A stretch of 64,000 nt of DNA from Snodgrassella sp. CFCC 13594 (GTDB taxonomy: Bacteria; Pseudomonadota; Gammaproteobacteria; Burkholderiales; Neisseriaceae). Every line of letters starts with the position of its first letter. Position 1 is the stretch's first letter. Shown here piece by piece: positions 51,299 through 59,406 of this stretch. Location: assembly GCF_001590725.1 (NCBI RefSeq), contig NZ_LQXR01000012.1:1-64000 (forward strand), read 5' to 3'. Made by a program: the position numbers and the translations under genes. The notes beneath the pieces were generated by a model. The model saw nothing but the letters and a program-made list of their open reading frames with translations. It had not been told where the DNA came from and made no database searches.

Positions 51299-53860
51299 CT
51301 AACCACCCAGTTGCTGCAACAGGCTTTGCGCTTCCGCCAATACCTCACCATTGGCTTCATCCACCAATTCATGCAAGGTTTTGCGCGCCGTCGCCGCATC
51401 GTCAATTTCCAAATACATTTTGGCCAGTTCCAGCTTGGCCTCCATCGGGACAGTTAAATTCACTGCCTCGTCATTTACCACTGCAGCAGGCTGTGTTTCT
51501 GCTTCGTTTGCAACATTGGGAGGAACAATGACTGACGTTTGATCTGGGGTGGCGGCAGCAGGCTCAACATGCTCATCTGCCATACCTTCAACGCCCGCAA
51601 CATCCAACGCAGGGGCAGTGGTGATTCCCGTCATCTCCAAATCAGCATTGAAATCCACGTCACTAGGCTGCTGGCTAGGATGATCATCGGATGATAATGA
51701 CAATGAAGTCGCATTCAAACCTTCATGCGTGCCATGTTCTTCTGTCTCCTGCACAGCTCCTTTTGCATTCTGGATAACAGCTTCTGACTCAGTGGTTTCA
51801 TCCACCAAGCCCAGCGCACCCCAATCAATGTCATCCGCCACCAAAGCATCGCCAGTCGCGGCGAATGCTTGTTGATGCTGGGGCTGCAGTGCATTGACTA
51901 ATGGTGAATCTTCTCGCTCCAGCGGTTGGTCATCTGGCGCATCATCAGCAGAAGCTGGCGCCGTGAATGTTTCTGCCAAATCATGCTGATGATCTGTAAC
52001 TACGCTGATGGCAGGTGCTTCAGCAGCGGTGGGTTTGGCCGCGGGCACAACTGGTGCATCAATAATGCGCGTCGTTGCGGCAACATCGGCGTCTGCATCG
52101 GTAACAGACCATTCCAACACGCCATCATCCGCTTTGTCTTCAACATTCACCGAGGACGTTACGTCTGGAATTTCTGTCGGTACAACAGTCGGAAGTGGAG
52201 AAGTTGCATCCATCTCTGCATCTTGTGTGAGCCAATCCATATCCGCCAAGTCTTCATCTGCTGCATGCTGGCCAGCTGGAGTGGCTGCCGTAGTCGGCGC
52301 TGGTGACATAGATTGCGGCTGAGTGCTTACCTCCGGCACTTCATCCAATACATCAAATTTCAACCACTCTTCATCACTCGCTGCAGAAGATGCGCCTATC
52401 GCATTTTCGGCGGCAGTTGTCGGCGAAGGTGTTTGCACTGCAGTTGCAGTCAATGGGCTTTGTTCAATTTCTTTAGTTGCATCATCATTCAGCCAGTCCC
52501 AATCGTCGCGATTTGCTTCTGCCGTTTCCATCTTGGGCTGATTGGTTGCAGGCACTTCCGCAGCCGAAGCGCGGTCAGCAACCACGGCAGCAGTTGTTGC
52601 TGCTACCACAGAGGGCTTTAATAGGGATGCAGGCGCTGCTGGATTGGGTATCTCAGGTACAGCACTTTCTTTCCCATCCACATCCATAAACACCACATCC
52701 TCATCATCCAGATGGTCATCCGCTGAAGATGATGGTGATTCTGGCTCGATGGGTTCAGGTTCATTCGCATCGACGCCGTCGCCTTGCTGACGCTTGTGTC
52801 GATACAGCAACAATGCCAGCAACAACAAAATACCCAACCCACCCAATAAAGCCCATTGCAACCACCCATCAAATAGCCCGGTTTCTTCTACAGGCAATGG
52901 CATTGGCTGTGGTGTTGCTTTAGCGGCTGGCTTCGGCGCAACAGACGCCGCTGATGCAGTGGGCACAGACGCAGACACAGTGGCTGAGGCTGCAGTAGGC
53001 ACACTGGTTGCATCCGCTGCAGATGCAGCAGCATTGATATCTGGATTAGGCGCCGCGGTCCCCTTGGCTACAGGCTCAACTGATGTTTTAGCGGCGGGGC
53101 GTACACTTGAGGCTCCTTTTGCCAATTCACGCAAACGTTCAGCGCTGGGGATATCCAGAATAGCATTGCGGTACATCAGATCGGGGTTGCCATTACGGAA
53201 AGCATGTGGATTGGCATTGATTAAAGCCCGCATGGTTTGAGCTAGGCTCAAGCCATGCGGCTGTATTTTTCGCGCCACATCAATTAAATATTCATTATTC
53301 TCAACACGGTAACGCTTGCCAATAGGTGTGGCGCTTTGCGTTGGTGCCGTATTTTTTTTCGCAGTTTGAGCCGGTCCGCCTGTTTTTTTACGCGATTCAG
53401 CAGGTTTAGCTGGGTGCTTTTGGGTGGGTCTTGTCACATTGGCATGCGAGGCAACGCGATCAGACTGATAGCTTGGAGGATCAAGTAATGCCGTGTATTG
53501 CCGACCTTGATGGCCAACTGAAACATTAAATGTTAGTAAAGGATCACGAATGGGTTGGCTGGAATGGAGGCGGATCACTGCACCATCGCCTTGCGCTACC
53601 ACTTGGGCTTGCAACGATGCGCCACTGATATTGGGCTTTCCCTGTTTCAGCAAGACTTTGGCTTCATCTCCGCTGACCACAATTGTGCCAGAAAAAGGTT
53701 CACCCAGTGCCGATTTCACTTGCAAACCGCCCAATGCACCCCAAGCAGAGCCGGCCAGCATAGTACACAAAGAAATGGCAATAATTTTCAGCTGATGTCT
53801 GTTATTCAAAACGTTGCTCCCACCCAGTTTAAAAGCATGCGATCCAACCTGTGTAAACAA
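51299..53860 (-). CDS. FimV/TspA family peptidoglycan-associated protein
   Basis: A long FimV/HubP-type protein (TspA in Neisseria) that binds peptidoglycan and influences polar or pilus machinery. Order: signal-like helix (LKIIAISLCTMLAGSAWGA), FimV N-terminal beta domain (GGLQVKSALGEPFSGTIVVSG), LysM-like segment near 180-240 (YRVENNEYLIDVARKIQPHG), an Ala-rich linker, one membrane helix (LLGGLGILLLLALLLYRHK), a 400-residue acidic low-complexity cytoplasmic part, and the C-terminal FimV domain (MEAKLELAKMYLEIDDAATARKTLHELV). The ORF start at 53860 is given; a TTG at 53809 (LNNRHQLKIIAIS) with GGGAG upstream is likely the true start. Confidence 0.88.
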   Translation of the reverse strand: MFTQVGSHAFKLGGSNVLNNRHQLKIIAISLCTMLAGSAWGALGGLQVKSALGEPFSGTIVVSGDEAKVLLKQGKPNISGASLQAQVVAQGDGAVIRLHSSQPIRDPLLTFNVSVGHQGRQYTALLDPPSYQSDRVASHANVTRPTQKHPAKPAESRKKTGGPAQTAKKNTAPTQSATPIGKRYRVENNEYLIDVARKIQPHGLSLAQTMRALINANPHAFRNGNPDLMYRNAILDIPSAERLRELAKGASSVRPAAKTSVEPVAKGTAAPNPDINAAASAADATSVPTAASATVSASVPTASAASVAPKPAAKATPQPMPLPVEETGLFDGWLQWALLGGLGILLLLALLLYRHKRQQGDGVDANEPEPIEPESPSSSADDHLDDEDVVFMDVDGKESAVPEIPNPAAPASLLKPSVVAATTAAVVADRASAAEVPATNQPKMETAEANRDDWDWLNDDATKEIEQSPLTATAVQTPSPTTAAENAIGASSAASDEEWLKFDVLDEVPEVSTQPQSMSPAPTTAATPAGQHAADEDLADMDWLTQDAEMDATSPLPTVVPTEIPDVTSSVNVEDKADDGVLEWSVTDADADVAATTRIIDAPVVPAAKPTAAEAPAISVVTDHQHDLAETFTAPASADDAPDDQPLEREDSPLVNALQPQHQQAFAATGDALVADDIDWGALGLVDETTESEAVIQNAKGAVQETEEHGTHEGLNATSLSLSSDDHPSQQPSDVDFNADLEMTGITTAPALDVAGVEGMADEHVEPAAATPDQTSVIVPPNVANEAETQPAAVVNDEAVNLTVPMEAKLELAKMYLEIDDAATARKTLHELVDEANGEVLAEAQSLLQQLGG

Positions 53861-54188
53861 AACAATCAGGCTGTTAAAAATGGGTTAAAACCGCAGGCAA
53901 AATGAATTATTGTATGAAACACGCGGTATCATAGCTTTTTCATGGCGATTATGCCAAGTTTAATCCCTTGGAATATTCGTCTCATGCCCAAAATACTGTC
54001 TTTTTCTAACACAACCCAGATACGATACTTAGCCCGCTCTGCTATACCTCCTAATGGCGATTGTGTGCAAAAACAAAACCAACACGGTATGATGTTGGCT
54101 TGCTGCACATGGGCCCTCCGCCGTTTTCCTTGCCTAGATACTGCGCAAACGCATTGATGACCTTCAACTTCGGATACCTTAACTTCAT
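53861..54188. other. Divergent promoter region fimV / yciB
   Basis: About 330 bases between divergent genes. An open frame of 71 codons (53942-54157) looks random. Promoters for both sides are expected; no operator recognised. Confidence 0.45.
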
Positions 54189-54734
54189 ATGAAAGCTGCT
54201 TTCGAATTTCTCGTGGTGGTGCTGTTTTTCGCCACTTATATGATCAGCAAAAACATTATTTTGGCCACTTCAGTTGCCGTGATTGCAGGCATCATTCAGG
54301 CAGCTTGGTGTTGGTTTAAATACAAAAAATTACAGACTATGCAATGGGTTAGCCTATTACTTATTGTTATTTTTGGTGGTGCCACCATTGTTTTTAAAGA
54401 TGCTCATTTCATCATGTGGAAACCCACTGTGTTATTTTGGCTCATGGCCATGGCATTGGTGGTGGCCCAGTTAATGGGTAAAAACATACTCAAGTCCACC
54501 ATCGGCAAAGAGGTGGTAGTGCCCGATTCGGTTTGGCGCAATCTCACTGCTGCGTGGGCTGTGTTTCTCATATTTTTAGGTGTCTTAAATTTGTGGGTGG
54601 CTTATCATTTCACCCAAACGCAATGGGTCAGCTACAAACTCTTTGGTAGTACAGGACTCTTGATTGCGTTTGTGATTGCGCAAACTTTTTATTTAAGCCG
54701 ATATATGGAATCGGAACAACAGACAAAGGATTAA
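54189..54734 (+). CDS. yciB: Inner-membrane septation protein YciB (IspZ)
   Basis: A 181-residue inner-membrane protein with five hydrophobic helices. Family marks: MKAAFEFLVVVLFFATYMISKNIILATSVAV, WVSLLLIVIFGGATIVFKDAHFIMWKPTVLFWLMAM and LNLWVAYHFTQTQWVSYKLFG. YciB interacts with elongation and division proteins in E. coli. First gene of the yciB-yciI-bolA-parvulin block conserved in Neisseria. Confidence 0.95.
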   Translation: MKAAFEFLVVVLFFATYMISKNIILATSVAVIAGIIQAAWCWFKYKKLQTMQWVSLLLIVIFGGATIVFKDAHFIMWKPTVLFWLMAMALVVAQLMGKNILKSTIGKEVVVPDSVWRNLTAAWAVFLIFLGVLNLWVAYHFTQTQWVSYKLFGSTGLLIAFVIAQTFYLSRYMESEQQTKD

Positions 54735-54740
54735 CTCAAA

Positions 54741-55031
54741 ATGCTGTTTATGTTGATGGCCACCGATGCCGACAATACCCATGAAGCACGCATGGCTGCT
54801 CGGCCTAAACATTTGGCCCGATTACAAGCCCTAGCGGATCAAGGTAGACTAGTAATAGCCGGCCCCAACCCATTGCCCGAAGACCCAACTCATTTTTCAG
54901 GCAGCCTGGTGATTGCCGATTTCGATTCTTTAGATGAAGCCGAAGCCTGGGCGCAACAAGACCCTTATGTGGATGCAGGCGTCTACGAAGAAATTCTGAT
55001 TCGGCCTTTTAAAAAAGTCTTGCCCGCATGA
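54741..55031 (+). CDS. YciI family protein
   Basis: A 96-residue dimeric alpha-beta barrel protein: MLFMLMATDADNTHEARMAARPKHLARLQALADQGRLVIAGP and DEAEAWAQQDPYVDAGVYEEILIRPFKKV are typical, with the conserved His and Asp. Function unknown. It contains an exact uptake sequence (54896-54907). Overlaps the next gene by 4 bases. Confidence 0.93.
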   Translation: MLFMLMATDADNTHEARMAARPKHLARLQALADQGRLVIAGPNPLPEDPTHFSGSLVIADFDSLDEAEAWAQQDPYVDAGVYEEILIRPFKKVLPA

Positions 55032-55309
55032 CCGTAATCGAAGATATCCGTCAACGTTTACAGGCACTAAGCCCGCAAAAATTGGAAATCATAGACGACA
55101 GCCACCTACATGCAGGCCATGCGGGCAACCAGCAAGGCGGTGGTCATTTTCGCCTGCTGATTGTCAGTACGGCATTTCAACAAGCAACTCGGCTGGATCG
55201 TCAGCGATTAATCAAAAACCTTTTGCACGATTTATTCGCACAACGCATCCATGCGCTCAGTATTCAGGCGCTGACGCCAGATGAATTTAACCACAAATCT
55301 GCCCAATAA
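55028..55309 (+). CDS. BolA family protein
   Basis: A 93-residue BolA/IbaG-type protein: VIEDIRQRLQALSPQKLEIIDDSHLHAGHAGNQQGGGHFRLLIVS near the N-terminus includes the conserved His pair, and the C-terminal half has the DRQRLIKNLLHDLFAQRIHALSIQAL helix. BolA proteins partner monothiol glutaredoxins in iron-sulphur trafficking. Start overlaps the YciI stop (ATGA). Confidence 0.92.
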   Translation: MTVIEDIRQRLQALSPQKLEIIDDSHLHAGHAGNQQGGGHFRLLIVSTAFQQATRLDRQRLIKNLLHDLFAQRIHALSIQALTPDEFNHKSAQ

Positions 55310-55346
55310 GATTAGAATAGCATCCATCAGAAAAAAGGATTGAATT

Positions 55347-56213
55347 ATGAAAAAACACCTCATCGCTGCCGCCATTATAGCCAGCTTGGCCGGTTCTGCT
55401 CTGGCGCAAACGGTTGCCACTGTTAATGGTACCAAGATTGACAGCAAAGATGTTGACGCTCAAGTATCTTTGCTGATTAAAGAAAGCCAAAACCAGTTAC
55501 AAGACTCTCCGCAACTACGCGACAGCATTACCAAACGTTTGGTAACGCGCACGCTGATGATTCAGGAGGCCAAACGATTAAAATTAGACCAAAGTCCTCA
55601 ATACCAAAATGCATTGAAACAAGCTGAAGCTGAAGCCAAGCGTTTGGGTGATGATAAGAAACCAGGATTCAAACAAGACTGGGCTACATTTCAAGACAAT
55701 TTGCTGACTCAAGCCTTTCTGGCTGCGGTATTGGGCAGCAATCCGGTGACTAAGGCTGAGTCTGACTCCTCATATGCCGAAATGAAAAAATATTATCAAG
55801 GCACTCAAGAAGTTCAATTGGGTGAAATTGTGACGCGCGATGCAGACAGTGCCAACAAAGCCGTAGCTGATCTGAAAGCGAAAAAGAATTTTTCTGCGGT
55901 GGCACGTCAATATACCATTGACCCAGCAGGCAAAGAAGCTGGTGGCATTCCCAAAACTTATGTTTCCTTAAAAGATTTGCAAGAAGGCGCAGCGCCGGTA
56001 TATGAGGCAGTAAAAGACCTGAAAAAGGGCCAGTTCACCACTGCCCCGCTGCAAGGTAATAACAATATTTTTGCGGTGTTCTACATCAACGATAAACGCA
56101 ACGTTAAAATCCCTGCCTTTAAAGAAGTAGAACCGGCCATCGTGCAGCGACTGCAAGAAGCACGCGTTCAGGCAGCCATTGCACAGCTATACCAACAAGC
56201 CACCATTAAATAA
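55347..56213 (+). CDS. Periplasmic peptidyl-prolyl isomerase, parvulin type
   Basis: A 288-residue exported folding factor. Signal peptide MKKHLIAAAIIASLAGSALAQ, SurA/PrsA-like N-terminal helices (VATVNGTKIDSKDVDAQVSLLIKE), parvulin domain about residues 151-250 (VQLGEIVTRDADSANKAVADLKAKKNFSAVARQYTIDPAGKEAGGIPKTY), and a C-terminal helix. Its order after bolA fits the Neisseria block. A second, weaker paralogue follows 20 bases downstream. Confidence 0.92.
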   Translation: MKKHLIAAAIIASLAGSALAQTVATVNGTKIDSKDVDAQVSLLIKESQNQLQDSPQLRDSITKRLVTRTLMIQEAKRLKLDQSPQYQNALKQAEAEAKRLGDDKKPGFKQDWATFQDNLLTQAFLAAVLGSNPVTKAESDSSYAEMKKYYQGTQEVQLGEIVTRDADSANKAVADLKAKKNFSAVARQYTIDPAGKEAGGIPKTYVSLKDLQEGAAPVYEAVKDLKKGQFTTAPLQGNNNIFAVFYINDKRNVKIPAFKEVEPAIVQRLQEARVQAAIAQLYQQATIK

Positions 56214-56233
56214 TTGATAAGGAATAATGCACC

Positions 56234-57010
56234 ATGAATAAACGTGCAAGCTGGCTGGCTGGCTTAACCATCATCGCCACTGGTTTGGCTTTTGCTGATG
56301 CGCCTAAAATCGACAGTGCGCGCTTGGATGCCGCACTCAAGCAGATTCAAGCGCAAATGCAATCTCAGGCACAGCCTGGCATGACGATGCCGAATAAAGC
56401 ACAATTGACTCAACAAGTTACTCAGGATTTACAAACAGCGGATGTATTAAAAGAAGAAGCCATAAAGGCAGGCTTAGACAAACAACCGGAAACGCAAGCA
56501 GCTTGGCAAAATTTGCAATCCCAGTTTTATGCCAGCCAATATGTGAATTACCTGAAGTCACAGATTGAAGTCAATGATGCTGATCTGCGCAAGCAATATG
56601 AAGCCACTACCAGTGAAATCAATTTACTGGTGATTCCTTTTGCCTCCAAAGAAGCAGCTGAGCAAGGCTTGGAAAAACTCAAAAAAGGCTTGAGCTTTGA
56701 AGCCTTAATGAAACAGCAAGACCCCAAAGCCGAAACGCAAATGTGGACCAATCCCCAGGCATTGCCTGCTTCGGTCGCGCAAGTGGTCAGCATCATGAAC
56801 GTGGGCCAAATCACTGGCAATGTAGTGACCTTTAACGGTCAATCGTTTCTGATGAAATTGGCAGGCAGCCGCCATGCGGAAGGCGCCCCTTCATTTGAAC
56901 AAATGAAAGCGCAACTGGTGGATCAAGCCAAAAACCAAAAAGTTCAGGCAACCATCCAGCAATTATTGCAAGAACGCGGCATCAATCCTGCAGCAACTCC
57001 AGCTCAATAA
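56234..57010 (+). CDS. Periplasmic parvulin-like protein, diverged paralogue
   Basis: A 258-residue exported protein with signal peptide MNKRASWLAGLTIIATGLAFA, a Gln-rich helical N-terminus, a SurA-like region (TQQVTQDLQTADVLKEEAIKAGLD) and a parvulin-like stretch about 130-230 (EINLLVIPFASKEAAEQGLEKLKKGLSFEALMKQQDPKAE). The parvulin part is less conserved than in the upstream gene, so it may be chaperone rather than isomerase. Co-transcribed with it (20-base gap); a strong terminator follows. Confidence 0.85.
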   Translation: MNKRASWLAGLTIIATGLAFADAPKIDSARLDAALKQIQAQMQSQAQPGMTMPNKAQLTQQVTQDLQTADVLKEEAIKAGLDKQPETQAAWQNLQSQFYASQYVNYLKSQIEVNDADLRKQYEATTSEINLLVIPFASKEAAEQGLEKLKKGLSFEALMKQQDPKAETQMWTNPQALPASVAQVVSIMNVGQITGNVVTFNGQSFLMKLAGSRHAEGAPSFEQMKAQLVDQAKNQKVQATIQQLLQERGINPAATPAQ

Positions 57011-57029
57011 GCCTTGATTTGCTGGTGAC

Positions 57030-57057
57030 AAAAAACGACGCCACGGCGTCGTTTTTT
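57030..57057 (+). terminator. Strong terminator after the parvulin pair
   Basis: 13-base arms AAAAAACGACGCC / GGCGTCGTTTTTT with a 2-base centre. Confidence 0.93.
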
Positions 57058-57300
57058 CTTAATCATATTCTAAGGCTGATCGCGGACATATCCATATCGA
57101 CCCCTTCATTGTGACTCCGATCAGACCCTAAGATACATTGGGATAAAGTATCAACCGAAGACCCAGGCTACATCATATCTGCTATGCTATGGCCAGCAGC
57201 CGAGTACAACCGAATCTCAACCGATCCTGCATGCAAACGCCGCTATCACAGACTGTATCCATGGCGGCTTGCACACTCAAATATATTATCCTTACCACAC

Positions 57301-57849
57301 TCAACTCAACCACTGATCCACAGCAGCAACCCATTGCTGTAATAAGTGTTGTGTCCTGCTCTCGACAAGGACACCCTGCTCATCCAAGGCACTTTGAATC
57401 CGAGCTAAATAGGCTTCGGGCTGCACCAATACCGTCACACCCAGCATCTGTAAAATCTGGCGCAAATGTAGCCCTGAATTAATGCCGCCGTATCCCCCTA
57501 TGGATGCAGTCAGCACAGCGGCTTTTTTACCTGCCCACACACTACGGCCGGCAGGGCGCGAAGCAATGTCCAATAGATTTTTTAAAGCAGCGGGGATACT
57601 GCGGTTATGTTCTGGGGTTACAAACAGGATGCCATCTGCCGCCGCTATCTGACTGCGCACGCGCTCGTAGCATTCAATCGGCTGTCCATCATAATCTTGG
57701 CTATACAACGGCAAATCTGCGATTTCAATCTCACTGATTTGCCAAGCGTCAGGAGCAATGCTGCGTATGTATTCAGCCACTTTGCGGTTATAAGATCCTT
57801 CACGTAAGCTACCGATGACAAGGGCCAGATGACGAACTTGGTGGTCCAT
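57301..57849 (-). CDS. NAD(P)H-dependent FMN reductase
   Basis: A 182-residue flavodoxin-fold reductase: LALVIGSLREGSYNRKVAEYI near residues 7-27 (FMN phosphate loop) and ILFVTPEHNRSIPAALKNLLDIASRP near 76-101, KKAAVLTASIGGYGG. Likely reduces FMN or quinones with NAD(P)H. Start at 57849 (MDHQVRHLALV) with AAGGAT upstream; a longer frame start is not supported. Confidence 0.92.
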   Translation of the reverse strand: MDHQVRHLALVIGSLREGSYNRKVAEYIRSIAPDAWQISEIEIADLPLYSQDYDGQPIECYERVRSQIAAADGILFVTPEHNRSIPAALKNLLDIASRPAGRSVWAGKKAAVLTASIGGYGGINSGLHLRQILQMLGVTVLVQPEAYLARIQSALDEQGVLVESRTQHLLQQWVAAVDQWLS

Positions 57850-57882
57850 AATATATCCTTTCAACCAGTGTAGAATCATCAA

Positions 57883-57928
57883 AGGCTGCCTGAAACACGT
57901 TTTTATCACAACGATATTCAGGCAGCCT
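57883..57928. terminator. Inverted uptake-sequence pair
   Basis: AGGCTGCCTGAA (57883-57894) and TTCAGGCAGCCT (57917-57928) with a 22-base loop; ends 19 bases before the YceI stop codon on minus. Confidence 0.65.
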
Positions 57929-57946
57929 AGGTTAAAGAGATGTCTT

Positions 57947-58522
57947 TTATTGTTTCACGGCTTCAATTTGAATATTCAACTTCACATAACGACTGGCCGG
58001 CATGTAATTTACATACTGCGACATACCCCATTGCGTGCGATCTATAGTCGCTTCAAAATCACCGCCACACACTTCTGCTTTCAGCATAGGGCTGTTGTAG
58101 CAATTGAATTTACTGGCCTTGAGGGTAACTGGATGGGTTTGGCCCAGCAGGGTTAACTGTCCAGCCACTTCGGCCACTTTACCTTGCGCATTAAAACGCC
58201 AAGCATCAGACACAAAACGAATACTGGGGTATTTGGCTACATTAAAAAACTCGGCCCCTTGCAGGTGTTCATTAAAAGCGCTGCGGCCAGTATTGATATT
58301 TTTAACTGGAATACGCACATCGACAAACCCAGTTTTCGCTTTGGCATCAAATTTCACCGTGCCATTAATGTCATAAAACCCGCCTACATTGCTTGAGGTG
58401 CCCCAATGATCAACAGTAAAACGAGCATCGGTGTGCATGGGGTCGATTTTGTATTCAGCAGCAACCGCTGGCAGCGTTGCAAATAATGCGGTGATCGCAA
58501 CCACAGAAGACACTAACTTCAT
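57947..58522 (-). CDS. YceI family periplasmic protein
   Basis: A 191-residue exported lipocalin-like protein binding isoprenoid-type ligands in known members. Signal peptide MKLVSSVVAITALFATLPAVAA, then YKIDPMHTDARFTVDHWG, VKFDAKAKTGFVDVRIPVKNINTG and a C-terminal conserved strand region. Start at 58522; an extended frame adds 13 residues without support. Confidence 0.92.
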   Translation of the reverse strand: MKLVSSVVAITALFATLPAVAAEYKIDPMHTDARFTVDHWGTSSNVGGFYDINGTVKFDAKAKTGFVDVRIPVKNINTGRSAFNEHLQGAEFFNVAKYPSIRFVSDAWRFNAQGKVAEVAGQLTLLGQTHPVTLKASKFNCYNSPMLKAEVCGGDFEATIDRTQWGMSQYVNYMPASRYVKLNIQIEAVKQ

Positions 58523-58626
58523 GATGATTTCCTTTTTTTGGATGTGAGTGGATTTAGGCAAATAGATTGCAAATCATAATTTAAAATAAACCGATTGAAC
58601 ATGCTTGATGGTTAATGAATCATTTC

Positions 58627-59172
58627 TTAAAACGAAGAATCAGGCTGCTGTAAAAAAATCAGCTCTTCACTGGTGGACTGGCGTCCTAATATCTTGTTGC
58701 GATGGGGATAGCGGCCAAACCGATCGATAATGGCCTTGTGCCGGCATTCAAAATCAAGTGTGGCGGCATCACCCAATTGTACAAACCAGGCTTCGGCTTG
58801 AGTATGAATAACGCGTGATTCACTGTGCATAAATGGCATTAAGATAAATTTCTGCTCAGTTGGCGGTAACTGCTGGTATTCAGGTAAACGCAAGGTTTCT
58901 TGCGCCAGCACCAGTGCCATACCATCTTGCGCATAGGCTTGCGCTCGTCCTCGTTGTAGATTACGTGAAAATTGATCTAAAACCAGAATTTCCGCCAATC
59001 GGCCCCGTATTTCTGCGCGCCAATGGGCACATTCACCAGCGACTGCGGCTTGCCAAATAGAGTCAAATCGCTGGGCAAGACGAGTATCGAAGCCATCCTC
59101 CTGTTCAAACCAATGCACGCGATTGGCCGGGTCAAACCAAAAAGACAGTACTGCATGGGCTTTGGGGTCCAT
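58627..59172 (-). CDS. DUF924 family protein
   Basis: A 181-residue cytoplasmic helical protein of DUF924: VLSFWFDPANRVHWFEQEDGFDTRLAQRFDSIWQAAVAGEC near the start, GRLAEILVLDQFSRNLQRG, HSESRVIHTQAE and GRYPHRNKILGRQSTSEE. The fold resembles TPR helices; function unknown. Start at 59172 (MDPKAHAVLSF) rather than the upstream in-frame ATG. Confidence 0.92.
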   Translation of the reverse strand: MDPKAHAVLSFWFDPANRVHWFEQEDGFDTRLAQRFDSIWQAAVAGECAHWRAEIRGRLAEILVLDQFSRNLQRGRAQAYAQDGMALVLAQETLRLPEYQQLPPTEQKFILMPFMHSESRVIHTQAEAWFVQLGDAATLDFECRHKAIIDRFGRYPHRNKILGRQSTSEELIFLQQPDSSF

Positions 59173-59187
59173 ATAACCTCTTTTCAC

Positions 59188-59406
59188 GATTAAATCGGTC
59201 TCACCACTGGTTCAATACGCAAGGCATTTGCCCGTTAATAACCTATTCATCTTCACACCTGAAACACCCACTTGAATATCCATAATTCTACAGAGCCAAT
59301 CTTGTATTTTATGCACTCTACCGGCACCAAGTGCCAAGACCACACGCGTGCAACCCTAAGCCATATTGTGCAGCCCTATTGGCCATGCGGACACATGCAC
59401 AATTTA
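59188..59406. other. Short intergenic region
   Basis: 219 bases between the DUF924 start and the M48 stop. No feature recognised. Confidence 0.4.

Noticed and set aside
53942..54157. 71-codon plus frame upstream of yciB
   Set aside because: No ribosome site, no similarity to a known family, sits in an expected promoter region.
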